Part shown: positions 24,613 through 32,457 of the stretch, in pieces
How the letters are laid out: each line of letters opens with the position of its first letter
How positions within the stretch are numbered: the stretch's first letter is position 1
DNA from: CAYXDO01 sp964463485
Lineage (GTDB): Bacteria; Myxococcota; Kuafuiibacteriia; Kuafuiibacteriales; Kuafuiibacteriaceae
Length of the DNA stretch: 64,000 bases
Direction: 5' to 3'
NCBI GenBank assembly: GCA_964463485.1
Contig: CAYXDO010000006.1
Coordinates: 1-64,000 of the forward strand
The notes under the pieces: model-generated
What the model saw: the letters and a program-made list of their open reading frames with translations, nothing else
What the model was told of the DNA's origin: nothing
The model's database searches: none
Made by a program: the position numbers and the translations under genes

Positions 24613-25938
24613 CTAACGGATGCCGTGCTTCTTCAGGAGCTCCAACAAATACGATCGGTTCATCTTCGCATGTCGGGCCGCGGCCGAGATGTTGTCGTTG
24701 GTGACTTCGAGGAGATGACGCAAATACTGGACCTCGAAGCCCTCGAGGAGCGCTGATTTCGCATCGCTATACGGCTTGTCCAGCAGGAGAGCGGCGCCAG
24801 AGACTTCCGTGGTGACTGGCTTGGACGGAGCCTCGCTCTCACGCTCCCCCAGCCGCGGTGCCTCCCCGAGGGCGAGCGCGGCGTCCACGAAGTTCCGCAG
24901 CTCGCGCACGTTTCCCGGCCAACGGTGACGCTTGAGCTGCTCCATGGCCGCTTCCGGCACGACCGCCGAGATATCTCCCTCGAAGCTCGCTTCCTTCAAG
25001 AAATGCTCGATCAGCATCGGGATGTCTTCCGGTCGCTCGCGGAGCGAAGGGATCTCGAGCAACACCACACCAATTCGGTAATAGAGGTCCTGCCGAAATC
25101 GGCCCGCGTTCACCTCCTCCCGCAGATCGCGATGAGTTGCCGAAATGAGGCGCACGTCGACCGAGATGGGCTTGGTGCCGCCGACTCGCCGAAAGCTCCG
25201 TCGCTCGAGCGCGCCGAGCAGCGCGGGCTGCAGCGAGGATGGAAGCTCCCCGAGCTCGTCGAGGAAGAGGGTGCCGCCATCGGCCCGCTCGAACGCCCCC
25301 ACGTGCTGGCGATCGGCGCCGGTAAACGCCCCTTTTTCGTGACCGAAGAGCTCGCTCGCGATCAAGGTGGGCATCAACGAGCCGCAGTCCACCGTCTCGA
25401 ACGGCCGAGATTTCCGAGGGCTCACGTCGTGGATCGCGTGGGCGATGACTTCCTTGCCAGTCCCGGTCTCACCCAACAACAGGATCGAGGCGTCGCTCTG
25501 GGCGCTTCGTTCGAGCTTTGCCATGAGCCGCAGCATCACCGGCGCCCGACCACGTAGGCGCCCGAGCTGTTCGACGGGATACACGTCGACCTCGGCGGTC
25601 TCGCCTCTTACAACCGAGAGCTGAGTCCTTCCGAGTGTGATGGTCGTGCCCGGGGCGACGCTTCCGCGCTCGATCAGCACCGGGCCGAACGAAGTGCCGT
25701 TCGTCGATCCATGGTCGAGCACGGAGATTCGGTCGTTCTTGACGCGCAGCTCGACGTGGTAGCGCGAGACCGTCGCATCGCTGAGCACGAGATCGTTGCC
25801 GTCTGCGCTGCCAACGGAGATGGAGTCCGAAGTCGCGACGAACGTTCGACCTGCGTCGGGCCCAGCTACGACCGAGACCTTCAAGGTGTCGAGTGGCATG
25901 CCGGTCGTGCGATGGGCCAAAGTCCGTTCACGCGCCAC
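24613..25938 (-). CDS. FHA-domain sigma54-dependent activator (bEBP)
   Basis: The product is 441 residues. The FHA domain (about 20-110) has SRYHVEL (58-64) and GSTNGT (77-82). The AAA+ domain (about 125-365) has Walker A GETGTGKE at 156-163 and the sigma54-contact loop GAFTGA at 203-208. The C-terminal Fis-type helix-turn-helix includes NISAAARHAKMNRSYLLELL. There is no receiver domain, so it is controlled by phosphothreonine binding. It sits 60 nt downstream of the two small cationic proteins and 42 nt upstream of a Ser/Thr kinase. The start is a GTG; the Met at residue 14 (25899) is an alternative. Confidence 0.93.
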   Translation of the reverse strand: MARERTLAHRTTGMPLDTLKVSVVAGPDAGRTFVATSDSISVGSADGNDLVLSDATVSRYHVELRVKNDRISVLDHGSTNGTSFGPVLIERGSVAPGTTITLGRTQLSVVRGETAEVDVYPVEQLGRLRGRAPVMLRLMAKLERSAQSDASILLLGETGTGKEVIAHAIHDVSPRKSRPFETVDCGSLMPTLIASELFGHEKGAFTGADRQHVGAFERADGGTLFLDELGELPSSLQPALLGALERRSFRRVGGTKPISVDVRLISATHRDLREEVNAGRFRQDLYYRIGVVLLEIPSLRERPEDIPMLIEHFLKEASFEGDISAVVPEAAMEQLKRHRWPGNVRELRNFVDAALALGEAPRLGERESEAPSKPVTTEVSGAALLLDKPYSDAKSALLEGFEVQYLRHLLEVTNDNISAAARHAKMNRSYLLELLKKHGIR

Positions 25939-25998
25939 GCCTGAACCCTACCCGAAGCCGCGACGACGATCGAAGAATTCCTCGTCGCCCGTCGCGGC

Positions 25999-26382
25999 TC
26001 ACCTGGCCTGATTGGTCGCTGCTCCGAAGACCGAGCCGAGGAGGTTGAGCGGGAGCTTGAACACACTCTTCACGAGGCCCTTCACCGTGTTCTTCACCTT
26101 CTTGTGAATCCGCTTCAGGTTCTTGCCGAGTCTCTTGAGACCCTTTGCCTTCTTCTTCTTCTTGGCCGGCGCCGCCGGAGCCGGGGCCTGGGCGAGAGAC
26201 GTGTCCATTGGATTTGCGAAGGTCCCGGCCCGTACGAAACAATCCTGGGCAAACAGGTTGAGCGCAGGTCCTTTGAGCTCGAGGGAGGCCACCGTGAGCT
26301 TCACGGATGGCTCGAGGCCGTTCGCGGATTGGGCGCTCTGGGCTGCGAACGAGGTGCTGTAGCTGCTATTGATCGTAGTCAT
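25999..26382 (-). CDS. Small cationic protein, paralogue 2 (127 aa)
   Basis: The start is fixed by a strong AAGGAGAGAG ribosome-binding site. The product is 127 residues: a Ser/Ala-rich N-terminus (MTTINSSYSTSFAAQ), a conserved central segment (about 24-53) with the only Cys (Cys48, FAQDCFVRAG), then a Pro/Ala linker, a Lys-rich helix (KKKKKAKGLKRLGK) and the amphipathic tail KNTVKGLVKSVFKLPLN. About 85% identical by eye to the next gene upstream, from which it is separated by 35 nt. It has no signal peptide and no recognised domain. Possible roles include a DNA/RNA-binding protein, a membrane-active peptide or a substrate of the neighbouring kinase. Unknown family. Confidence 0.78.
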   Translation of the reverse strand: MTTINSSYSTSFAAQSAQSANGLEPSVKLTVASLELKGPALNLFAQDCFVRAGTFANPMDTSLAQAPAPAAPAKKKKKAKGLKRLGKNLKRIHKKVKNTVKGLVKSVFKLPLNLLGSVFGAATNQAR

Positions 26383-26417
26383 TTCTCTCTCCTTCGAAAT
26401 CGAGTGGGGCCGAAGAC

Positions 26418-26798
26418 TCACTTGGCCTGGTTCGCCGCGCCGAAGACCGAGCCGAGGATGCTGAGGGGGAGCTTCACGATACTCTTCACCAGCCCCTTGA
26501 CGGTATTCTTCACCTTCTTGTGAATTCGCTTCAGGTTCTTGCCGAGCCGCTTGAGACCCTTGGCCTTCTTCTTCCTCCTTGCAGGCGCGGCGGGGGCTGG
26601 CGCCTGACTCAGGGCCCCTTCGACCGGGTTCGAAAGTGTGCCTGCTCGAACGAAACAGTCCTGGGCAAAGAGATTCAAGGCAGGTCCCTTGAGCTCGAGG
26701 GAAGCGACCGTCAGCTTCACGGATGGTTCGAGGGCGTTGGAAGACTGGGCGCTCTGGGCTGCGAATGAGGTGCTGTAGCTGCTGCTGATCGTCGTCAT
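26418..26798 (-). CDS. Small cationic protein, paralogue 1 (126 aa)
   Basis: The ATG at 26798 follows AAGGAG (about 6 nt spacing). The product (126 residues) matches its downstream paralogue with the same plan: Ser/Ala-rich head (MTTISSSYSTSFAAQ), the segment from VASLELKG through FAQDCFVRAG (31-53) kept unchanged, a Pro/Ala linker and a Lys/Arg-rich tail (RRKKKAKGLKRLGKNL, then KNTVKGLVKSIVKLPL). The changes are concentrated in the linker and the last 25 residues. It is the first gene of the cluster and lies just downstream of a sigma54-type promoter at 26840-26854. No known family recognised. Confidence 0.78.
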   Translation of the reverse strand: MTTISSSYSTSFAAQSAQSSNALEPSVKLTVASLELKGPALNLFAQDCFVRAGTLSNPVEGALSQAPAPAAPARRKKKAKGLKRLGKNLKRIHKKVKNTVKGLVKSIVKLPLSILGSVFGAANQAK

Positions 26799-26839
26799 CT
26801 TCGTCTCCTTGGGAATCAGGTTGGTTGAAGATTCCCTTC

Positions 26840-26854
26840 GCACGCGCCGTGCCA
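26840..26854 (-). promoter_or_regulatory. Sigma54-type promoter for the cationic-protein cluster
   Basis: Read on the minus strand the site is CTGGCACG-GCGC-GTGC, matching the sigma54 consensus YTGGCACG-N4-TTGCW. All eight positions of the -24 element and the GG and GC dinucleotides are kept; there is one mismatch in TTGC (GTGC), and the following W is G. It lies 41 nt before the ATG of paralogue 1, giving a predicted leader of about 30 nt. A sigma54 activator gene lies in the same cluster. Not tested. Confidence 0.6.
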
Positions 26855-26968
26855 GGCAGCCGTGGCCCCGATTCCTCACGTCGTGAGCTCCGCTGCTGGG
26901 TCGAGCATCGAGAGGTTGGTGGGTGGAGCATCAGGCAGTATCGAGCTTGACCGAGCGCTGCGGTGATA

Positions 26969-26985
26969 CATACACATGGTGTATG
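26969..26985. promoter_or_regulatory. Inverted repeat over the vapB start codon (putative operator)
   Basis: CATACAC at 26969-26975 and GTGTATG at 26979-26985 are perfect 7-bp inverted copies with a 3-nt spacer, and the right half contains the ATG of the antitoxin gene. Type II antitoxins commonly bind palindromes overlapping their promoter or start to repress their own operon, so this is a plausible operator. Confidence 0.6.
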
Positions 26986-27243
26986 CGCAGGACTAACGTC
27001 TACCTCACCGACGAGCAACGGAGCCGCCTGGCTCGCCGCGCCAAAGACGCCGGTGTATCCGAAGCGGAAGTCCTGCGCCGGATCCTGGACGAAGCCCTTG
27101 GAATCAACGATCGACAGCGCGAACGCATCGCTGCCATCGACTCGACGGCAGGCGTGTTGGCGGACGCTCCTGACTGGCCGGATTGGCTCCAAAGCGTTCG
27201 GGGAAGGGGAGCCGATGAACGACTGAAAGGACTCGGTCTATGA
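26983..27243 (+). CDS. vapB: VapB-type antitoxin (ribbon-helix-helix)
   Basis: The product is 86 residues: MRRTNVYLTDEQRSRLARRA is a typical ribbon-helix-helix strand plus helix, followed by a VSEAEVLRRILDEAL helix and a C-terminal tail. It should bind DNA as a dimer and neutralise the adjacent PIN toxin through its C-terminal part. The ATG at 26983 is preferred over an upstream one at 26923, which lies before the operator-like palindrome. Its stop overlaps the toxin start (ATGA). Confidence 0.85.
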   Translation: MRRTNVYLTDEQRSRLARRAKDAGVSEAEVLRRILDEALGINDRQRERIAAIDSTAGVLADAPDWPDWLQSVRGRGADERLKGLGL

Positions 27244-27614
27244 AGCTTTTCGACTCTACCGTCCTGATCGCTCACCTTCGCGGCGTCTCTCAGGCAACGG
27301 AGCTCCTTCGGCTCGCGGCGGCGTCGGGGGAGGCGGCCTGCAGCGTGCTTTCGCGAGTCGAGATCGAGGGCGGAATGCGGTCGGGCGAGCGGCGAGATGT
27401 GAGTCGTCTCTTCTCCGCCCTTCGCCTCGAGCCTGTCACGGACCAGATCGCCGGTCGCGCTGGCGAGATGCTCCGTACTTACCGGCGATCCCACTCAAGC
27501 ATCGACGTGGTCGACTACGTGATTGCGGCGACGGCCGAGGTCATACAGGCGGAGCTCATCACGCTGAACGTCAAACACTTCCCGATGATCGAAGGGCTCG
27601 AAGCACCTTTTTGA
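27240..27614 (+). CDS. vapC: VapC toxin (PIN-domain ribonuclease)
   Basis: The product is 124 residues. The PIN-domain acids are Asp5 in MKLFDSTVLIAHL, Glu in SRVEIEGG (about 41) and Asp in SSIDVVDYVIAATA (about 88-92), with an ITLNVKHFP strand near the end, as expected for a Mg2+-dependent RNase that inhibits translation by cutting tRNA or rRNA. It overlaps its antitoxin by 4 nt. Confidence 0.88.
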   Translation: MKLFDSTVLIAHLRGVSQATELLRLAAASGEAACSVLSRVEIEGGMRSGERRDVSRLFSALRLEPVTDQIAGRAGEMLRTYRRSHSSIDVVDYVIAATAEVIQAELITLNVKHFPMIEGLEAPF

Positions 27615-27642
27615 CCTCGAGAGCTATTTATCTATCTGCGTA

Positions 27643-27692
27643 CCTACCTACCTACCTACCTAGCTACCACTAGCTACCACTAGCTACCACTA
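27643..27692 (+). repeat. ACCT and CTAGCTACCA tandem repeats
   Basis: At 27643-27662 there are five copies of the tetramer ACCT, followed at 27661-27690 by three perfect copies of CTAGCTACCA. They lie just after the vapC stop and before the large inverted hexamer repeat. The region is non-coding and likely prone to slippage. Confidence 0.8.
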
Positions 27693-27701
27693 CTGTGTCA
27701 C

Positions 27702-27977
27702 ACGAAATCCCCCACGTTTTTCGAGCACGAGCACGAGCACGAACGAGCACGAGCACGAGCACGAACGAGCACGAGCACGAGCACGAGCACGATTTCCTGG
27801 AAGCGAATTCCCAGACTTGTCGAGTTCTGGAACGGACAAGCTTGAAACTCGTTCGAAATGCTCGAAAACCTTCGTGCTCGTTCGTGCTCGTGCTCGTTCG
27901 TGCTCGTGCTCGTGCTCGTTCGTGCTCGTGCTCGCTCGCGCTCGCTCGTGCTCGTTGCTCGAAAGATTTCGCGGACT
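27702..27977. repeat. Large inverted repeat of GAGCAC hexamer arrays
   Basis: From about 27723 to 27791 the DNA is an array of GAGCAC units interrupted by GAACGAGCAC steps. From about 27871 to 27956 the same array runs on the opposite strand (GTGCTC units with GTTC steps). The flanks also pair imperfectly (GAAATC... at 27704 and ...GATTTCGCGG near 27964). An ~80-nt loop separates the arms. It fills most of the 400-bp gap between vapC and the lipoprotein gene; reading frames through it are low-complexity artefacts. Confidence 0.85.
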
Positions 27978-28014
27978 TACAAATTTGACGCAGTAGTGTT
28001 ATCTATGGAAGGCA

Positions 28015-30564
28015 TCACTCCTGTCCCCCAACGTAGGCCCCGTCGTTTCCCACCGACACGAACCGACCGCCCTCGAGCTTGGCTGAGAGGTTGAGTGTGT
28101 CGTTATCCAGCCGGAACTGTCGGTTCGAGCCCACTCGGTGGACAGCGCCGCCGAAGATGACCGTCAGGGCGTCCGCCGGACCGAGCAGCGCGGTGGGCGG
28201 CCCCGAGTCCAGCCGGGTCGATGAGAAGGCTCTCACGTTGACCGAGTTCTTGGTGAGGGACTCGTCGTCGAGGTGCCAAATCACTCCGATGTGTCGCTCC
28301 AAGGCGTTGGACCCGTACCCTTCGCGAGCCAACGCGACTCGATTCGGGCACAACGCGGCGACCGCGGAGATTCTGGTGTCGTCCTCGAGCCCCTCGATGC
28401 TGCCATCGGCTCGGGCCGACAGGTTCACCCGAGTCGCGCTCCAGCGAGGGCCAAAGGGGCGGACTCGAAAGACGATCGCCTGACAACCGACGACGAACGC
28501 ACTGCCTGAGTTGCCATCGGCGTCCAGAAAACTGCGCCGCTCGGGCGCCACGAAATAGGACGGGCGCCGCCCGGCCCTCACCGTGCACTCAGCCGTCACG
28601 TTGGGCCGCTCCTCTTCCATCGACGTCGACGGGTCGTCCCACCCGAGGTCCACTTCGAAGGTCTCGTCCCCCACCAAACCCATGAGAATTCGGTCCTCCG
28701 AGACCACCAACATCCGGCCGGGCGCAGCCTCCGCGAGGTCGAGAATCGGGGCGCATGAACGAACCACGGACTCCGGAAGGTCAATCTTTCGAGCCTCCAA
28801 AGTCACCGGATGAACTCGCGCCAACCAAGGCACGAGGCACTGGTCGTGAGCCTCGTACCCTGCCACGACGACTTCGTCGAGCCGCGAGTCGAGGGCCGCC
28901 GCGCTCGGCGTCCCTGCGATGCCGAATGCGTGCTGGGTCATCTGCAGGCTCTCCGCGTCGATGAGTTGCAGCACGGACTCGCTGAAGGCATACGCGACGG
29001 CGCCTCGCGCCGTGAGCGCCCGACCCTGCGGGATCCGCGCGGCTGGACCGAAGATCGTTCGAGGCCCGAAAGGCTCCGCAATCAAGAGGCTCTGGCCTCC
29101 GCGAAGCACTTCGATCTCTCCGACGCTTCGGTTCAGGATCGGTCGGTACGGCTCGAGCGCGGGCTCGAGGCGCGTCTCGCACCCATCTCGACGGCAACTC
29201 ACCACGGCACCCGAGTCGAGCCGAAACTCGGATCGATCGACTCGCGCGATTCTCCCGCAAGTCGCCCCGGGCATCTGCGCGACGACTCGAAAGTCCAGGA
29301 GGAGGTTCTCGTCGGGCGGAGGGATCTCTGCAGCCAAGAAGGTGATTTCACCTCGCTCTGCCGAGCACAGGTGCAAAAAGCCGTCCGAGACCGCGATCGA
29401 ATCCACGGAGTCTCCTGCCTTCGGGTCCTTTGCAAACATCCAGCGAGAGCGAAATCCGTTCGGGCCGATGATTTCACCGTAGGATCGTTCCGATTCCTTA
29501 CCCACCAACGTGAGCTCGATAGGTTCGCCGGAAGGCGGGAGCGACTCCAAGATCAGCGTGTCCTCCCCTAGTGCAGCAAGCAAGAGCCCGTCGTCTTCGC
29601 GATGAAGGTCCGAGAAGCGATGGCCGCCCACGATGGAGCTGGGAAACAAGCTCACACACTCGACGTTGCCGTTCACGAATCGGCAAGTCTCTAGGCCCGG
29701 CTCAACTCCCGTTCCTTCGCCGGCCGCGATGAAGCCTTGCGGGGTGTGGCGAGCGACGGCCTCTACCCGAAGCGGAAAAGGGGCCGTCCCCCTCGATTCG
29801 AGCCGAGTGTCCAGGATCGACACCCGGGTATGACTTTCGCCGGCATGGGCGTCGTGAGTCATCACCGCGAACCCATCGTCCAACCCGGCGACCCCGAGCG
29901 GTGCTCCCTCGAAGACGGACGGACCGCTCACCGACGCGATCCGGGTTCCGTGGAGGTCGAGGGTGGCCATGAAGTGCTCCGAGAAAATTCCGATGGTCGA
30001 GGTCCCGCTGATCGCGAACTGGTTGTAAGGCCAGTCGCTCGGAGGCACCGGCCGGACCTGAACAGGCAGCGGCACGGCCGTGCCAGGCGGCGAGTCCGTA
30101 CAAGGGCACGGTCCCGCCATACTCAACCGAACCTGCGCCCGAACAGACTCTACGTCGGCATCCCTCGACGCTTCCACGCGAGCAAATCGCGGAGGCCGGC
30201 AACTCTCCCCAGGCTGCAACACCATGGGCGCCTCGTCGCTCGGCAGCAGGCAGCTCGAACATCCTCCCAGGGCGCTTCCGATGCCGAGCGTCACCTCTTC
30301 GAGCTCGCCCTCGCTCAGCGCGTTTCCATCCAGAGAGACGAGCTCGCCCGGTCCGAACACGAACGCCACGGCCCTCGGACCACCCGCCTCGAGCTCGATC
30401 GGCGCAGAATCGAGCCGATCGGTACGAATCACGGTGCCCGACTCGTCCGCGATGGCCACGAACACGGTCTCGTCCGGAGCAGCAGGCACCCCGAAAGAGA
30501 AACGCCCGCCCCCGCAAGCCGAGGCCAGCGCAAGAAGCACGAAAGGTCCAAAGGCGCGCCGCAC
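28015..30564 (-). CDS. Large lipoprotein, beta-propeller-like, unknown function
   Basis: The product is 849 residues with a lipobox LLALASAC (Cys about 17), so it is an outer- or inner-membrane lipoprotein. The N-terminal region (residues 25-160) contains Cys pairs (GGCSSCLL and GPCPCTD) and an Ig-like pattern. The bulk repeats a propeller-like pattern of short hydrophobic strands with intervening acidic turns (for example GLLLAALGEDTLILE). It resembles two other lipoproteins in the window (30869-32239 and 55608-57032) in its overall plan: lipobox, short sensor-like head, long strand-rich body. No enzymatic motif is seen. Confidence 0.75.
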   Translation of the reverse strand: MRRAFGPFVLLALASACGGGRFSFGVPAAPDETVFVAIADESGTVIRTDRLDSAPIELEAGGPRAVAFVFGPGELVSLDGNALSEGELEEVTLGIGSALGGCSSCLLPSDEAPMVLQPGESCRPPRFARVEASRDADVESVRAQVRLSMAGPCPCTDSPPGTAVPLPVQVRPVPPSDWPYNQFAISGTSTIGIFSEHFMATLDLHGTRIASVSGPSVFEGAPLGVAGLDDGFAVMTHDAHAGESHTRVSILDTRLESRGTAPFPLRVEAVARHTPQGFIAAGEGTGVEPGLETCRFVNGNVECVSLFPSSIVGGHRFSDLHREDDGLLLAALGEDTLILESLPPSGEPIELTLVGKESERSYGEIIGPNGFRSRWMFAKDPKAGDSVDSIAVSDGFLHLCSAERGEITFLAAEIPPPDENLLLDFRVVAQMPGATCGRIARVDRSEFRLDSGAVVSCRRDGCETRLEPALEPYRPILNRSVGEIEVLRGGQSLLIAEPFGPRTIFGPAARIPQGRALTARGAVAYAFSESVLQLIDAESLQMTQHAFGIAGTPSAAALDSRLDEVVVAGYEAHDQCLVPWLARVHPVTLEARKIDLPESVVRSCAPILDLAEAAPGRMLVVSEDRILMGLVGDETFEVDLGWDDPSTSMEEERPNVTAECTVRAGRRPSYFVAPERRSFLDADGNSGSAFVVGCQAIVFRVRPFGPRWSATRVNLSARADGSIEGLEDDTRISAVAALCPNRVALAREGYGSNALERHIGVIWHLDDESLTKNSVNVRAFSSTRLDSGPPTALLGPADALTVIFGGAVHRVGSNRQFRLDNDTLNLSAKLEGGRFVSVGNDGAYVGGQE

Positions 30565-30721
30565 TCGAACGAGCTATGACCCGAAGTGGCCATCTGGACC
30601 AGTTCGGAGAACCGATTGGAACCCCAGGGCCGTGGCCAGGCATCAAGCCCCGGTGCGCTGGACCGCCCGCAAGACACTGCTCCGCAGTGCGGACATCGCA
30701 GGCGAGTCCGCGAAGCTTACG

Positions 30722-30740
30722 CGCAGGCAAGATGCCTGCG
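30722..30740. repeat. Hairpin CGCAGGCA-AGA-TGCCTGCG (REP-like)
   Basis: A perfect 8-bp inverted repeat with a 3-nt loop lies in the 304-bp gap between two divergent lipoprotein genes. The sequence resembles dispersed palindromic repeats containing GCAGGCAAGATGCCTGC seen in many bacterial genomes. Apart from this, nothing recognisable is in 30565-30868. Confidence 0.65.
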
Positions 30741-30868
30741 CTCCCAAGGCCGGAGACGTCGTCGATCCGAGCCACGAAATTGCGCGGGCGCAGACGCAAA
30801 TCGCTCCGGCGACCAGGTTCGTTGCCGGACTCCCTCAGCGACAACACGTCCATCCCACTCGGCTCGAG

Positions 30869-32239
30869 ATGGACATAACATTCCGCATGCGCACGGCGTT
30901 CGGATGGGCGAACCGAGCCTGCGTCGCGCGCCCATTCCTGTTGGCCGCCCTGGGAGTCTCGTCGTGCGACGATGGCCCGGGACTCTCTCTCGAGGTTCCG
31001 CTCGGAGCTCGATCGTTCATCTACGCCGAGTCGGCCGGCGGCGGTCCGCTCGAAGTGAGCGCAGCCGACCTAGGCGCGGGCGCTCCGGACTTTCAGCGGT
31101 CGCTCGAGGGCGTCGACTCGCGCCTGGCCGTAGCCTTCTACGATTCGCCGCTCGACGACTTGAACCTTCGAGCCGGCACTCTGCCCGCGTCGTCCGACCC
31201 GCCGACTCGCACTCTCCCCGGCAATACTCGATCGAGCTACGAGGCCAGCGTGAGCGGCGGATCGACCGCGGGTTGGGCGCGCAATGAAGGTCATGAGCTT
31301 CCTGGCATCCTGGAAGTCTTCCGATTTCGTTTCGAACAGTGTTTGGCGCTCGAGGCCGACGCCGACACTCTCCTCGAGAGTCCGGTAGTCGCCATCGTTG
31401 CGCTCGATGGCGATCGCGTCTTGGTCTTGAACGACTCGGACGAACCTGCGACTCAGCTCGCGCTCGTGACTCTGGCGGGTGCGAGCTACGTCGAGAGTCC
31501 GTTCGCAGGATACTCTCCGACGGGTGCCTTCGTCGCCGGCGAAGACCTTTACGTGGCCACCAAGCGGGGCGCCGACCTCCAAGTCTGGCGAGGCTCGTAC
31601 GGACGAGGCTTCGAGGTGATCACGAGCTCGACGACTCCCTTCGGCGATGAGCTCCGATTCCTCGCGTTGAGCTTGGACTCTGACCCTCCGACGCTCTTCG
31701 GATCGACGGCACAATCGGCCCTGGTCAACCTCGGCGTTCCCGGGTGGAGGGAGCTCTGGCGAGGTGGCGGCGGGAACTTCCGCGGCGGAATGGCTCACCA
31801 GGCCGGAGTTGGGATGCTGGCGACGGGGTCGACCCAGGACGAGATGCAAGTCATCTTGCACCTCCGCCAGGGCCAGCTCGAGCTCGAGGCAACACCGGTC
31901 CCGCGAACTCTGACGGGTCTCGGCTTTGCCCAAGGATCGATCTGGCTCGGCCAGAGTAAAGGCGGCGTGTTCCGTCGCGCCGCCGATGGGTGGGAGTCTC
32001 TCGAACATCCAAGCCTTGGAGACGTGCGAGGCTTCGTCGATTTCAGCCACAGCGTCGTCGTCGTCGGCGAAGACGGTCACGCCGCCGAGTACGTCCCGGG
32101 CTCGGGATACTGCCCAGCCCACCGCATCAGCGAAGCGGCGATCCTCAGCGCCGCTCGCCTGGGCGACGATATCCTCGTCGTCGAGAGAGTCCATGACCAT
32201 CCGAACCGAGTCCGTCGAGTACGAACGAACCCATCGTAA
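30869..32239 (+). CDS. Lipoprotein with repeated beta strands, unknown function
   Basis: The product is 456 residues from the ATG at 30869 (an in-frame ATG at 30887 is an alternative). The lipobox LLAALGVSSC gives a modified Cys. The first ~110 residues are a small globular head, and the rest is strand-rich with repeating units (for example VVAIVALDGDRVLVL and LYVATKRGADLQVW), suggesting a beta-propeller or sensor-like fold. It is divergently transcribed from the 849-residue lipoprotein, with which it shares general architecture, so the two probably belong to one expanded family. Confidence 0.72.
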   Translation: MDITFRMRTAFGWANRACVARPFLLAALGVSSCDDGPGLSLEVPLGARSFIYAESAGGGPLEVSAADLGAGAPDFQRSLEGVDSRLAVAFYDSPLDDLNLRAGTLPASSDPPTRTLPGNTRSSYEASVSGGSTAGWARNEGHELPGILEVFRFRFEQCLALEADADTLLESPVVAIVALDGDRVLVLNDSDEPATQLALVTLAGASYVESPFAGYSPTGAFVAGEDLYVATKRGADLQVWRGSYGRGFEVITSSTTPFGDELRFLALSLDSDPPTLFGSTAQSALVNLGVPGWRELWRGGGGNFRGGMAHQAGVGMLATGSTQDEMQVILHLRQGQLELEATPVPRTLTGLGFAQGSIWLGQSKGGVFRRAADGWESLEHPSLGDVRGFVDFSHSVVVVGEDGHAAEYVPGSGYCPAHRISEAAILSAARLGDDILVVERVHDHPNRVRRVRTNPS

Positions 32240-32287
32240 TCGGGCAGAGCGTAGGCGCTTCGAGGAATATCCATCTACGTACTCATA

Positions 32288-32311
32288 GCCCTTTGGCAAC
32301 AGCGTCGCTGG
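32288..32311 (+). repeat. 24-bp copy of the Uma2 gene 3' end
   Basis: The 24-bp string at 32288-32311, beginning GCCCTTTGGCAACAGCG, is repeated exactly at 33280-33303, where it encodes the ALWQQRRW end of the Uma2-like protein. The upstream copy is the remnant tail of another member of the same family, or the direct repeat left by gene duplication. In the rest of 32240-32457 no gene is seen. Confidence 0.75.
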
Positions 32312-32457
32312 GTCATGAGTCGGTGGGGGATGAGTCGATGGAGGAGACTCCTCGTGAGGAAGCACATGTGATCGCGGACGTCGCGTTCGGCTCGACGGGG
32401 GTGGAGCGAGCGGCGTCCTCGATTCACGCTGCGGGCGCGCCATGGTAGCTTTTGGAA

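Noticed and set aside
25999..27192. A 397-residue minus-strand reading of the cationic-protein region
   Set aside because: The segment upstream of the Met at 26382 is the other frame of paralogue 1; the strong ribosome-binding site and paralogy fix the short start.
27695..28094. Short plus-strand frames in the hexamer repeats
   Set aside because: They consist of repeated Arg-Ala and Cys-Ser strings from GAGCAC/GTGCTC arrays, not protein-like sequence.
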